A DNA stretch of 64,000 bases from Bacteroidales bacterium (GCA_017551725.1 JAFZKY010000014.1:66721-130720); one strand, 5' to 3'. Positions 28,801 through 38,200 are shown, counted from the stretch's first letter. Made by a program: numbers and translations. Notes: generated by a model not told the origin, from the sequence alone.

Positions 28801-31517
28801 TAGTTGGCGATATCTTGCGGGACACGGAACGCAATGTACTGGCCTTGGCCGGCATAGAGAGCCGTGTTAACATCAAACTGCTCCCACGTAGAGGTTGCAG
28901 TAGGCGACATATTGGAACCCACCTGCACAAAGGTGCTGGGGTCATTCGGGTCCGTCATCACACCCACCTGGATGTAGTAGTTGGCAGAAGTCTTGTAGGC
29001 CCAGAAACTCACCTCCAGATTGTTCATCTGCACGGCATCGTCCAAGCGCGGCGACACCAAGATGGAATGATATGCACTGGTTCCGTAGAAATAGACAGAA
29101 TAGGTGCCGGAATGGTGTTGTGAACTGGACGTGTACGGATAGTGCGTGGAGGTATAGTTGGAAAGGGTTGTCCAGCAATCCACCATGTTACCCGAACCGG
29201 AAGCCGTAGCGCTTTCGAAGTTTTCCAACAGCGGGATGTTCTCCGAAGCGCAAGGCGTGTGCGCCTGCACCATGGTCCAAGAACTGGTATCACTACCGCC
29301 GCAATCCGAACGCAAGCGGATTTTGTAATCCGTGTTGGGGCTCAAGTTGGTCAACGTATAGGGAGCCGTCACCGAACCTTCCGGTGTCCAGGTGGTGCCG
29401 TTGGTGCTGTATTCCATCTGCCAGGAACTCTCATTGTTGCCGGCTACCCAGTCCACCGTAATGCTCGATTCCGTGACATCCGTAACGTAGGCGTTGGGAG
29501 CCACACATGTGATTGTGAGATCGCAAGGCCCACCGAACTTCACATTGTTTCTACTTGTCGTACTGGAGGAGGAATAAGATGTAGCCGTTGTCGGGTCATA
29601 CGGAGAATCATCTCTATAAACATAATAACTATTGCCATGCGAACTGGTATGTGTATAGTAATAGTTGGAACAGTTATACGAGCCCGTTTTATCATACACA
29701 ACCAAGATAAGGTTAGAACTCCCGTCATAGGCAAACGCACTGTCAAACGGGATGGTAAACCAGTTGCCTGCGGTAATGTTCACCGCACCATCAAAGACCT
29801 TTTGGGCAGTGGCATCCACATTTACAAAGCCTGTGAGGGACGACTGCGTCGTGGGCATGAGGTACACAGCCAATGTTCTGGTTGAGGAAACAACCGTACT
29901 GCATTGTATAGAAATCGAATAGAGCATGTTCGCGCTGCCGATTTCGCTGGCGGTGAACAGCTGTTCCGTCAAGCTGTAATTGTAACATGAAAAACTCGGC
30001 ACATACGAAGAATTATCCGTCCCATTACCAATAGCAATATCACCGCCGGCCAGACACCCGGTGGTGAATGTCTTGACAACAGTGTCGGCATCGCCCAACA
30101 GGCAGTTGGAGAACACCCGCACTTCGTAATGGGTCTGCGGCGTGAGGCCGGAAAGCATGTATTGTGTGGCGCTGACGGTAGCGGGAACCCAGTTGTTCAT
30201 GTTCAGTTCCGAATATTCCACCGTATAGCTGTCGGCACCCACCAAGGCGGAGTTCCAGGTCACCAAGGCGGAGTTGCCCCGGATTTGTGACACCGCCACA
30301 CTGGAGGGCGGCGTGCAGAGCGGATCTGTGGTAAATGTCACCGGAGACGTCCAATAGCTCCATTCTCCATTGCCGCAGCTGGCCCTTACATATATATCAT
30401 ATTGTGTGTCATCGTTGAGGTTATACACCGTATAAGGATAACTGGTTGGATATTCAGAAGTTCCCGCTGTCACGGGGCTGCCGTGCGGCACGTACACCAG
30501 TTCCCACGAGGTTTCCGTTGCCCCGGGATACCAACTCACAGTCACCTGATCGGCCGTTACCGTACCCACCGTCAATTGTGTGGGTGTGGGACATGCCGCC
30601 AGCGTGGTAAACGTTCTCGGGGCCGACCACGTGCCACTCTCCGACGAACAGTGCGATTTTATGCTTGCCTTGTACGTGGTGGCGGAAGTGAGGCCCGTGA
30701 GAGCATAAAACGTATCGGTGAGGCCTGTGATGGTCGTGCTCGTAAGCGTGTCAAAGGTGCTGGCCTCCCCATACACCAAGTCAAAGCTCAACGCCGATTG
30801 GTTGTAGTTCATCCAATTCAAATCTGCAGAATATGGCCCGATGTTGGCCACCATAGGAGTAAGGCTCGGACAATTCGACAGAATGTAAGAGATTTTCAAA
30901 TTCGGCCTATTAGTACTGTTTGTTGAGGCTGCGGCCGTGCTTGTAGGATCACACGAAGCCAATGATGTACTGTAACGGCGAAGAGCGGCGTTGCCCGACT
31001 GCACCGTGTATTGGTACCCGCAATTCGGGTTGTTGGTGCTGTAGTCGGAATGGGCGCCCCGGAACGAAACACCCACCACAAGGTTGCTGACACCATCCCA
31101 TATATAAGGTTGATCCAGCTGTATCTCAAACCAGCCTATGCCTGTGGTCACCCAGTCGCCCGAATCGACCAACGTCAGCGTGTTATACGGGACCCAATCC
31201 GTAGTCGAGGAGAAATAATCCGAACTGCGGGGACCCAAATAGGTGCGCAGGTCCGACATCGTGGTCGCACCTGTGGCATTATAGAACCAGATGGAGGTGA
31301 TAACGGCTCCGGCGGGAACCCCGGCGGCCGTAAACTCCGCCGCACGGTAAATCTGTTGGGCGTATGAATACGCTCCGCCGTAGCTCATGGGGGCACCTGT
31401 AGCTCCCCCTGTGCTAGTGGTTGAGGTCCCTGTTCCAAATGTTGCCGTGAACTGCGCGTTTACCATTACCGGCAACAACATCATCACCGATAAAACAAAA
31501 AGTATAAGTTTTTTCAT
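19866..31517 (-). CDS. Giant T9SS type A secreted modular protein 2 (3883 aa; Fn3 and adhesin-like modules)
   Basis: I place the start at 31517, which gives a normal signal peptide (MKKLILFVLSVMMLLPVMVNAQ). An in-frame ATG 21 codons upstream would put a polar extension in front of it. The head module closely resembles that of giant protein 1 (AAGVPAGAVIT shared). J-type adhesin modules begin near residues 758, 1018, 1281, 1811, 2070, 2342, 2891, 3161 and 3418. Three internal head-type modules occur near 490, 1550 and 2620. Two of them are a variant with ASEIGSA and YLMPTT in place of ASEM and YLGxTT. Fn3 domains (typically C-x-x-P near the start and ANCG/DCGxG near the end) separate them. The last ~80 residues are a T9SS type A sorting domain nearly the same as in the other two. 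A surface adhesin or matrix role is inferred. Confidence 0.9.
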   Translation of the reverse strand: MKKLILFVLSVMMLLPVMVNAQFTATFGTGTSTTSTGGATGAPMSYGGAYSYAQQIYRAAEFTAAGVPAGAVITSIWFYNATGATTMSDLRTYLGPRSSDYFSSTTDWVPYNTLTLVDSGDWVTTGIGWFEIQLDQPYIWDGVSNLVVGVSFRGAHSDYSTNNPNCGYQYTVQSGNAALRRYSTSLASCDPTSTAAASTNSTNRPNLKISYILSNCPSLTPMVANIGPYSADLNWMNYNQSALSFDLVYGEASTFDTLTSTTITGLTDTFYALTGLTSATTYKASIKSHCSSESGTWSAPRTFTTLAACPTPTQLTVGTVTADQVTVSWYPGATETSWELVYVPHGSPVTAGTSEYPTSYPYTVYNLNDDTQYDIYVRASCGNGEWSYWTSPVTFTTDPLCTPPSSVAVSQIRGNSALVTWNSALVGADSYTVEYSELNMNNWVPATVSATQYMLSGLTPQTHYEVRVFSNCLLGDADTVVKTFTTGCLAGGDIAIGNGTDNSSYVPSFSCYNYSLTEQLFTASEIGSANMLYSISIQCSTVVSSTRTLAVYLMPTTQSSLTGFVNVDATAQKVFDGAVNITAGNWFTIPFDSAFAYDGSSNLILVVYDKTGSYNCSNYYYTHTSSHGNSYYVYRDDSPYDPTTATSYSSSSTTSRNNVKFGGPCDLTITCVAPNAYVTDVTESSITVDWVAGNNESSWQMEYSTNGTTWTPEGSVTAPYTLTNLSPNTDYKIRLRSDCGGSDTSSWTMVQAHTPCASENIPLLENFESATASGSGNMVDCWTTLSNYTSTHYPYTSSSQHHSGTYSVYFYGTSAYHSILVSPRLDDAVQMNNLEVSFWAYKTSANYYIQVGVMTDPNDPSTFVQVGSNMSPTATSTWEQFDVNTALYAGQGQYIAFRVPQDIANYMYIDDINIHTIPTCPHVNNIHTVANTVTTSSADLAWTAGGTESEWIVVYGVAGSITNPDNMLANATTVYTPSISLTGLSGGTQYDVCVKGLCSYADSSQWRQYSFRTECGISTLPFSENFESYAASSGGAITCYTRSSTYSPSTYPYVSTSYSTSGTKSLYFYTYTNSTYSTYSTAFCGIVLPQLDPSIAVNTLEMSLKMRTANVTTGKLVVGVMTNPSDMSTFTAVQTLTASAANTFVPVEVDFSSYTGSGSYIAIRTSVTSSTAIYVDDIYLNVAATCKRPVNVEVVSSTDNSATINWTARNAETDWQVVVVPHGQPVTSGTPDYATSHPYTVQGLTDATIYDVYVKADCGGGDESDWSEVVSFHTKCLPTNVIPYTEGFEGVGTGNNAYPVCWTKKSTYTSNTCPYVSSSYHSAGAASLYFYMPSGYYMYACSQGIDVSSYAPGDLAISVKLMAYSGLSYARMDVGVMTDPDDINTLTVLKSVYPSDFTALNQWKEFSIPLTQSYTTPIYITLSMPTSSTTSYMYVDEVKLDYAPTCSAPTNVAVSNIAGTSALVTWDDAQYGTPYYYVEYLEQGQSNWVQSLPITGNSYMLSGLTPQTTYQLKVYSDCATNDIVTKTFTTGCLAGGDLTIGNGTTTSYLLPLNNFYNYTYSQQIFLASEMNGPATIQSIAFDYAYSTSMTAKTNVSIYLGHTTQSTFSSSSNYVPLSNLTLVYSGSLNCHQGWNTFTLTTPFQYNGTSNLVLAVDDNSGSYNSSSDVFHVHSTGSYRSLYFYSDSYNPDPSNPTSAGASSSYTNGNRNNVRFGTPCDSLVTCVAPNVYISAYDHESIEVTWAPGMTESAWVMEYKAANDATWTQVPSPSSPTQLTNLNSGTLYTIRLHSDCGSGDTSNWVTLAQRTECTPQTLPLIEHFDGTTAGTGVMVPCWTRNTNGSTAYPYLSTSYHASGNNSVYFYATSSYYSYVATPRFDDNVQMDSLQIRFKVRKTATSPYFIEVGVMSDPQNVNTFVPVGTFAPTSTTDFEDGEVLTSGYSGTGHYVAFRCPQWITNYVYLDDVNIDYIPNCLHVNNVHATPATITATSATVVWTPGGSESEWEVVYGPAGTITNPELATSQTIYTTPEIQLSGLTGNTLYEVFVKANCDNGESSTWETGTFRTACVAISSLPYMENFDSYTGATTTSVSVNNLPACWDHYNHGTSSSYSGYPIIYTSTGTNYASSGVNAIRFYTYTTAGTYDNQVAILPQVDVTTNPVNTLKLSFDARANNTSYTFKLVVGVMTSPSDLNTFVPIDTAVFNSTTYAHYNVTFDQYTGTGSYIAIMAPKPTSGYNYGYVDNVMLDLAPSCATPTNFQVSALTHSSVDLTWTDDPNEGTWQVAVLPASASLDASQAQTVFTNTFNVSTLAANTSYKAYLRTVCSNGLGYSEWAITSFTTPCQPLATLPFSENFDSYSGTTSATASTNNLPSCWAYLNHGTSTSYSGYPIIYNNSSSAASGTNSIRFYMYTTSPAYDDQVLILPPIDATLYPMNTLMLSMDVKAISTSYNFQLVVGVMSNPADMNTFVPVQTIQTASTTYANYIIPFGQYTGTGNFIAIKAPKPTSNYNQGYIDNIVVDEMPDCSPVTDLTVSQIVGTSALISWNAGMFGTPAYYEVEYSEHGMNNWIPAASNITSTQFMLGGLDPGTSYDVRVKTTCTDNSEGDWTTKTFVTKCLAGGDVTVGNGTNTNEYTPSYSCYNYAFNEQLYTASEIGSAGMINSISFKAYTVTATPRNWAVYLMPTTLNSLSGIVNMDATTAVKVYEGSVNITQGWFTINFTTPFPYDGVSNLILAIDDNTGSYVCTNSFYCHTNPNGSTYYLYTDDSSENPNPFSATSSYASSGSSMYRANTIFGLPCDSNATCVAPNMYVSSTTTNTATVEWVPGYTEGLWSMEYKLYGDTLWTSVGNQTSSPAILTNLASGTRYMVRMRSECGGIDTSNWVAAEFSTECDAIVQLPFTENFDSYNGSTTTSVSANNLPLCWNYLNEGTNTSYSGYPMIYNYQTYAESGTNTIRFYSYSTVGTYDDQIAILPPMDVTTNPMNTLQVSFDARNQGTYTFQLVVGVMSNPHNKSTFVPVDTIVTTSNTYTSYDIPFNNYSGTGAYIALMAPRPSTSYNAGYVDNIRVDLIPTCPRPHDLAINDVSPNSVTLSWTEMGTAYNWIVEYDTAGFTPGTGSTVQVQNTPSTTVTGLQPDTRYDFYVMADCGGNDVSYYTSKVSIRTSCSAVTIPYSENFDNIGSGTNVIPGCWRSINNYSTTNYPYVSTSYHSSGNASLYFYCSTPTYNIAVLPFVDVTTNPINTLQLSFMMLSSSSTTSTITVGVMTNPIDASTFTPITQVNNTTTGTFELKEVNLSSYAGQGSYVALKLTNTSSSYSVYIDDILLETIPTCPRPTNLTATNATETSISLSWTEAGTAHDWIVEYGPMGFTQGSGTTVQVQNTPSTTITGLTASTTYDFYVKADCGGGDQSSYSLKLTASTTMTPTALPYTANFSSAGDAWVLNNGSCPNYWMRGTYSGSGALFVTNDGSTPGYTISSNSMVSAQKLLSVGTSPNITISFDVQVAGESSYDYMKMFLAPPTEQYPASTSSPTSSDYGYNTYSTYAYNFYANNYGGESSSYPNILNQVTGTIHVQAVMDNPNPNPTASSTALLVFAWRNDPSVGTQPPAIITNLTVTGSGGGPVPTCDAPTGLAVSANSITQTTATATWTAGGTETAWDLQYKLHSASDWGNTIPLTAHTYNFTGLTAGTQYDVRVRANCGSGTTSDWTNAVSFTTLSQGQDPCNDPTNLTATDVTTNSVVLDWTENGTATSWTVNYKEDAAAQWSTATANAHPYTLTGLQPETAYTAYVVANCASGQSGASNMVTFTTQTVGINDYEQAISLYPNPNNGQFIVNRVQGIVNRVQIYDVYGKLLKTVEVNANTAELDVRELSAGMYFVRVSTEKGVVTKSFVKK

Positions 31518-31617
31518 AAACGAGATATTTAAATTATTAATTGAATTATTTCCAAAAATTAACCCGTTCTGGGTCAACATCTATATCATTGCCTAAAATA
31601 AAAATCTTGCAAAACTA
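31518..31617 (-). promoter_or_regulatory. Short leader and probable promoter of giant gene 2
   Basis: A minus-strand TAGTTTTG box at 31610-31617 fits TAnnTTTG and implies a leader of roughly 85-90 bases, about half that of giant genes 1 and 3. The first ~40 bases before the ATG resemble those two leaders. Further upstream a small ACCC/GGGT hairpin is followed on the minus strand by a T run. A copy of the mobile-element end (31572-31593) replaces the hairpin region found in the other two. Confidence 0.45.
31572..31593 (-). repeat. Solo copy of the element terminal repeat in the leader of giant gene 2
   Basis: These 22 bases are identical to the right end of element B (32117-32138), in the same orientation. 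It lies 55 bases upstream of the giant gene 2 ATG without a partner end at the expected side. Confidence 0.85.
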
Positions 31618-31856
31618 TAAAAATATTTTCTTACAAAACGACCATGTTAATAATGTTGGTTTTTTCTGGCCGAAAGGAAGGGGGGGCAATGAACAATTAA
31701 CAATTAATGGCAACAATATAGAAGTTGACCTGTCGTAATTCTCATGGCATCAAAGGATGCCAATTATCATAGCTGAATGATTTGTTATTCACCTATGATT
31801 GAGCGGAAGTCAACAACTCCCAATTGTCCGCACACCCGTGCGGGCATTCCATAATT

Positions 31857-31901
31857 CCCCTTCTTTTAAGAAGGGGTGGCCGCAGGCCGGGGTAGTAATA
31901 T
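31857..31901 (+). repeat. Inner inverted repeat, left arm, element B
   Basis: CCCCTTCTT pairs with AAGAAGGGG (31857-31876), then GGCC-GCA-GGCC (31878-31888), then GGGGTAGTAATA. The second stem differs from the GCCC-GAA-GGGC of the other arms by paired changes that keep it base-paired. Confidence 0.85.
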
Positions 31902-31995
31902 CTTGAAACAATATACCTTAGACAAAAAAACAATCAAGACAATCTTGATTTTAACTGTCGGAGGTTTTTCGAAAAACAATAAGGTATTATAATTC

Positions 31996-32044
31996 ATATT
32001 AACTACCCCGCCCTTCGGGCACCCCTTCTGAAAATCAGAAGGGG
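31996..32044 (-). repeat. Inner inverted repeat, right arm, element B
   Basis: Over its whole length this matches the right arm of element A (19514-19562): ATATTAACTACCCC, GCCC-TTC-GGGC and the CCCCTTCT/AGAAGGGG hairpin. Confidence 0.9.
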
Positions 32045-32138
32045 AATTGGCACCATGCGGCACCGAGGTGCCACGAACATTATAAACAATTGGAAAATGC
32101 CGCCATAATCTTCTTAGGTCAACATCTATATCATTGCC

Positions 32139-32227
32139 TAATTAATAGTGAATAGTGGGTTTGAACTTTGAACCTTGACTTTGAACTTTCTTCGTTTCTT
32201 AGTTTCTTAACTATTCAACACTTCAAC
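32139..32227. other. Spacer downstream of giant gene 3, no gene
   Basis: TTAATAGTGAATAG followed by TTTGAACTTTGAACC and TTCGTTTCTTAGTTTC repeats. It is a near copy of 19709-19796, which suggests the giant genes were duplicated together with their downstream spacers. Confidence 0.6.
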
Positions 32228-32261
32228 AAAAAAGGAGCCGACACCTTCCGGCATCGACTCC
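32228..32261 (-). terminator. Terminator of giant gene 3
   Basis: Same stem-loop as after the other two giant genes, with one change that gives a G-U pair (GGAGTCGA with TCGGCTCC on the minus strand) and six T residues after it. Confidence 0.82.
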
Positions 32262-32292
32262 TTTGACTTTTATGTTTGTATAAGGCGTATGG

Positions 32293-35200
32293 CTACTTCT
32301 TCACGAAGCTCTTCGTCACCACGCCCTTCTCGGTGCTGATGCGCACGAAGTACATACCCGCAGACAGTTCTCTCACATCAAGCTCTGTCGTATTGGCATT
32401 CACTTCCACTGTCTTCAACAGCTTGCCATACACATCATAAACCTGTACCCTGTTCACTGTCCACTGATCACTGATCACTGTAAACTGGCCATTGTTCGGG
32501 TTCGGGTAGAGGCTGATGGCCTGCTCGTAATCGTTGATGCCGACACCTAATGTGGTGAACGACACCATATTGGACACACCACTTTGGCCTTCGGCGCAGT
32601 TGGCGACCACATAAACCTGATAGCCCGTTTCCGGCTGCAGGCCAGTGAGGGTGTACGGGTGCTCATTGGCCATGGCCGTGGACCACTGGGCAGAAGCATT
32701 CTCCTTGTAGTTCACTGTCCACGAGGTGGCCGTGCCGTTCTCCGTCCAGTCAAGTACCACACTGGTGGTATTCACATCCGTATAGTTCAAGCCTGTCGGG
32801 TCGTTACACGGGTTTGATCCCTGGGTTTCGGTCTGGAATGTAACCGCACTGGTCCAGTCGGAAACATCGTTGTTGCCGCAGTTGGCGCGCACACGCACAT
32901 CGTAGAACGTGCCGGCGGTCAGGCCCGTGAAGTTGTAGGTGCGTGCCGTCAGCGGGATGACATTACCCCAAGAGGTGGCATTATGCTGCTTGTACTGGAG
33001 ATCCCAAGCCGTTTCCGTGCCACCGGCGTTCCACGTGGCCGTAGCCGTGGTCTGCGTGATGGTGTTGGCCGCCACGGCCAAGCCTGTAGGTGTCGCGCAA
33101 GTGGGCGGCGTGGGCGGCGTGCTACCGTTCAGGTCAAGCACAAGATTGTCCATATACGTGTAACAAGAAGTCGATGAACTACCATTCTTGAAAGCAATGT
33201 AATGGCCTGTGCCCGTGTAGTTGGCGAAGCTCACCTCACGGCTCACCCAGTTGGTGATGGTAGCGTCAAACGGCACCGTGGCCACCTCCACATACGTGCT
33301 GGCATCCAACGGGTTCGTCATCACACCCACCGACAACGGCGTGGTGTACGAAGAGGTGCCCTTGAGCATAAAATTCACTTTCAAAGTGTTGACAGGAATC
33401 GTGGAGGACACCTCCGGCATGATAGCGATGTTATACGTACCGGAGGTGGCGAAAAAGTACAGACTGGCCACAGAACCGCCATAAGAACTGGCATTACAAT
33501 ACGGACGATCTCCACCCGTATAGGTGTTGATCTTGCTCCAGCAGTTCGGGTAAGCAGTCGTTCCCGTACCATAACTGTCGAAATTCTCGGTATAAGGCAC
33601 TTGTGTGATAGCATCGCACTGGGTGGCGCCCGCCGCCTTTTGACTCCAGTTGCTCACATCACCACCACCGCAGTCGGACTGTACGTAGAAGTCATACATG
33701 GTGCTGGCACTCAAACCCGTGACAGTGAACGGATTTGTGCTGGCCTGCACGGTCGTGCCTGTTCCCTGCATATATCCGGCAGGGCCGTACTCCACATTCC
33801 AGTTGGTGGCCGAACCGTTCTCCGTCCAACTCAGCGTCACGGAAGTCTGCGTGCTGCCGGTCACTGCCACATTGCTGGGCTTCGGACAAGTCGGGATAAG
33901 TTCCACCCGGATATTGTCCACATAACCGTAGTTCATACCCGAAGTCGTTTGGGCGGCCCTAATGCCAATGTAGTTACCACTGCCCGTATATTGGCTGAAC
34001 GGCACCTCATAATTAGCGTAGGTGGTCACCTGCGAGGTAATCGTGGTCAACGGAACAAACGTTGTCATATCCATTGGATTGGTAAGAATACCCACCTCCA
34101 AATTGAACGGATAGCTTGTACTGAGAGCTCTCGCGTCAAGCGACAACTGAAGGGTGTTCATAGGATACAATGTCGCGTCAATCGGCGGAAGGATGGCCAT
34201 CTGGCTACCGTATGTACCAGAACCCGCGTAGAAACGCAGGGAATTCAAGCCGGAATTGGCATAACTGCTACTGTTATAGACAATCGGATACCCCAAATAA
34301 CCTGAATAGGTACTGGTGTTGATATTATACCAGCAAGAGGGCAGGTTTGAAATGTTCACCGAGGTGGTTGTAGCTCCCTGAACGTTGTCGAAATTCTCGA
34401 CAAACGGCAGCTGAGTAAGCATATTACATGGTGTTACACAGGTAACCTTCGTGGTCCAATAGCTCGTGTCGCCTCCCATACAATCGGCCTGTACGTAGAA
34501 GTCATACGATGTATTGGCATTCAAACCGGTGATGGTGGTGGACGGTGTGTTCTGCACTTGTATCGTCGTACCTGAGCCTAATGCAAAGCCGGCCGGACCA
34601 TACTGCACATTCCAATTATAGGCGGAACCCATCTCCGTCCAACTCAACGAAGCCGAGTTCGTTGTTACATTGGTCACCGTCAAATCATGCGGTTTCGGAC
34701 AAGAAGGGATGAGATCCACCATAATGTTATCCACATAGCCGGCATTATAGCTTGAAGCCGGTCTCGGGGCCATCAGGGCAATATAGGTACCCGTTCCCGT
34801 ATAATTGTTGAACGGCACATCATAGTTGGCGTATATATTTGATGTCGTCACAATGGTGTCCACTGGCACAAAGGTAGCCTTGTTTCTCGGATCGGTCATC
34901 ACACCCACCACCAATGTGAAAGTGTAAGAGCCCTGATTCCGGGCATCAAATGAGAGTTGGAGCGTATTCATGGCATTGGCGTTGACATCCACTTGCGGCA
35001 GGACCAATATCTGGTCATCGTACGTTCCTGCTGTGGTGTATGTATAGAAACGTATGGAATTAGGCGTGGATGCCGCATACGTGGTACCATTGTAGTTAAT
35101 CGGGTATCCCGCATAGCTCGTGGAGGTTCCATTATTGAGATAGCCCCAACATAAAGGAAGATTGTTCACGGCACCTGATGTGGATCCCGTGTAGGAATCA

Positions 35201-38200
35201 AAGTTCTCGGAGAACGGCAATTGTGCAATCGGGACACATTCCGTCGCGAACTCCGCTGTCACCCAGGTGCTCGTGTCGCTGCCGCCACACTCGGAGCGCA
35301 TCCGAACCGTATATGGCATGCCTGGAGTGAGTCCCGTCAAGGTGACAGGGCTGCTGGACTGCGTGCCGACCGAGGTCCACGTTGCATCGCCTTCGGCCTG
35401 ATACTGCAAACTCCAAAGGCTCTCCGTATTACCCGGCGCCCAGTTAACTGTGGCCGTCGTGGTCGTGACATCAGTCACATACACATTCGGCGCAACGCAA
35501 GTGGCATTGTTGTTGCATCCACCACCAAACCTCACATTGCTACGGTTACCAGAGGTATAACTGCTGCTGGTGGACACCAACGTGGGGTTGCTTGGGTCGG
35601 GATTATTAGAATCACTATAATAATACAATGAGCGGTAACTTGGACTCGTGGAATGTACTTTGAACACGTATGCAGAACCACTATAACCATCCGAGTTGTC
35701 ATCTATTGCCAACACCAAGTTGGAGGTGCCATTGTACTGGAACGGCGTGGTGAATGTGAACGTATTCCAGCCTTGCACACAGTCTAACGGTCCTCTATAT
35801 ACTTGTGTCAGGTTCGAAAGCGCAATATAGTCTGACGTGCTCGTGAACGTGGACTTGGTTGTATGACCCAGATAGATGACTACTTCCGGTTTTTTAGATG
35901 ATAACGAATAGTCATATTCGAAGGAGACACTTGTAAGAGTAGCCGGACCGTTCATTTCAGATGCCAGATAAATCTGTTGAGAGTAGGTGAAATTGTAATA
36001 ATTGTTGACAGGCAGATAATAGCTTGTTGATGTACCATTTCCAATATTAATAACCTGAGGTACCAGACATGGTGCTGTGGTAAATTGAGCCGTAACCCAA
36101 TTGTTGCTTGAACTTCCGTCACTGCAATTCGCCTTCACCCGCACATCGTAGTTTGTGTTCAGGGTCAAACCGCTCAACATATACGGCGAGGAAGCCACAC
36201 TGCTGGAAGCTGTAGTCCAAGTACTTGCACTATGAGCCTTATAATCCACCTGATAGGAAACAGGTGTGCCGAAAAGACCATCTTCCCAAGACAACAAGGC
36301 GGATGTGGCCACTATCTGGCTCACCGTCAAGTCGTGTACCGGCGAACAAGTCGGACTTTCATCCACCAAAATGTTATCCACATAGCCGTAGTTGGAGCCG
36401 GAAGAGAGTTTCGGAGCCTTTATGGCAATGAAATTGCCGGTTCCCGTGTATTGAGCGAACGAAATCTCCTGGGAGGCATACGTGGTTGATGTCATGTAAA
36501 CGGTCTGAACCGGCACAAAGGTGCTTATATCCGACGGGTTTGTCATAACACCCACCACCAACTCGAAAGTGTTATCGGCATTGAGTGCCCGGGCGTCAAA
36601 GGACATCATCAGACCGTTTATCGGGTAAAGCGTGGCATCAATCGGAGGCAGGACGGCCACCTGGTCGCCGTAGGTTCCAGCTGCACTCAATGTATAGAAG
36701 CGCAGGGCATTGGTACCCGAAGCCGCATACGACGAATTGTTGTATATAATCGGATAGCCGGAATAGGTCGTCGAGGTGCCGTTGTTGAAGTTAGCCCAGC
36801 AAGATGGCAGATTGTTCACACTGACCGAGGTGGACGTGGCACCCGCATACGTATCGAAGTTCTCGGAGAACGGGAGGGTTGTGAGCGCCTGGCACGGCGT
36901 TGTGAAGTCAGTCGTGATCCACTCGCTGTTGCCAAGCCCGTTGGAGCAGACCGTGCGCAGATAAGCTCTATACTGGGTGTTCACCGTCAAAGAGGTCAAC
37001 GATTGGGTGTTGTTGGTGACCGTCTGCGCCTGCGAATAGTTCGGCGTCTGGTTAGCCGGACTTACCAGCAGCTGCCAGGTACCTTCCGTCAAACTATCCG
37101 TCCACGACAGATCCGCCGAAGTGGGTGTCAGATTGGAAGCTTGGAAATTGGTCGGCGAGGAACAGCTCGGGGCTATATCCAACACGATGTTGTCCACATA
37201 GCCATAGTTGTATCCGGAGGTAGGTCTCGGAGCCTTAATGGCGATGAAGTTGCCAGTACCCGTATATTGGTCAAGCAGCACGCCATAATGACCGTACGTG
37301 GTGGACTGTGTCTGAACAGTTTGCACCGGCACAAAGGTGCTTATATCCGACGGGTTCGTCATAACACCCACCACCAATTGGAAGGTATAGGAAGTGCTGT
37401 TTGCCCGGGCATCAAAGGAGAGTTTCAACGTGTTCAAGGGATAAGTAGTGACATCAATCGGAGGCAGGATGGCCACCTGGTCGTCATACGTTCCGGATGT
37501 GATGTAGGTGTAGAAACGCAAGGCATTGGTACCTGAATTCGCATACGAAGAGCTGTTGTAAATAATCGGATAGCCGGAATAGCTCGTCGAGGTGCCGTGA
37601 TTGTAATTAGCCCAGCAAGAAGGCAGATTGTTCACGGCACCTGATGTGGATCCCGTGTAGGAATCAAAGTTCTCGGAGAACGGCAGCGTGGTGAGTGGCT
37701 GGCACGGAGTCTTGAAGGTGGTCGAAATCCATTCACTATAGCCCTGTCCACCGGAGCACACCGTGCGCAGGTAGGCCTTATACTGGATATTTTCATTCAA
37801 ATAAGAAACCGAATAGGTGTTGTTTGTGACAGTCTGAGCCTGCGTATAGTCCGGATTCTGGCTGGCTGGAATCACCATCACCTGCCACGTGGTCTGCAAA
37901 GGAGCGTCCGTCCACGTAAGATCCACGGAGTTGGACGTCAAACTGGAAACCTGGAAATTGGTCGGCGAATAGCAGCTCGGCATCACATCAATCTTTATAT
38001 TGTCCAGCCAGGTATAGTTGTAGGTAAAAGAGCCTGTCGGCAGAGGAGCACGGATAGCAATTCGGTTGCCTGGGCCGTTGTAACTGGAGAAGTCCACATG
38101 GTGCGTGCCGATAGTCGTGCTTGTAAACTTCACCGTGTCCACCACCACAAACAGGTTCGTGCCTTCCAACACCCCTATCTCTACATAGTCCACATACGTG

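Larger units (their letters stand above)
31709..32138. mobile_element. Element B: deleted, inverted relative of element A
   Basis: The ends (31709-31730 and 32117-32138) are 22-bp inverted repeats differing at three positions, flanked on both sides by TAAT. Inner inverted repeats lie at 31857-31901 and 31996-32044. The arms match element A when reverse-complemented, so B lies in opposite orientation. Between the inner repeats only ~95 bases remain, with no DUF559 frame. Their two edges (for example AATAAGGTAT near 31979-31988) still align with the edges of the DUF559 region in A, which points to an internal deletion. A small AATCAAG/CTTGATT hairpin lies at 31932-31950. Confidence 0.65.

Noticed and set aside
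31641..31672. ACCA/TGGT stem followed by T residues on the plus strand upstream of giant gene 2
   Set aside because: The stem is short and bulged, and no plus-strand gene ends nearby, so it is not called as a terminator.
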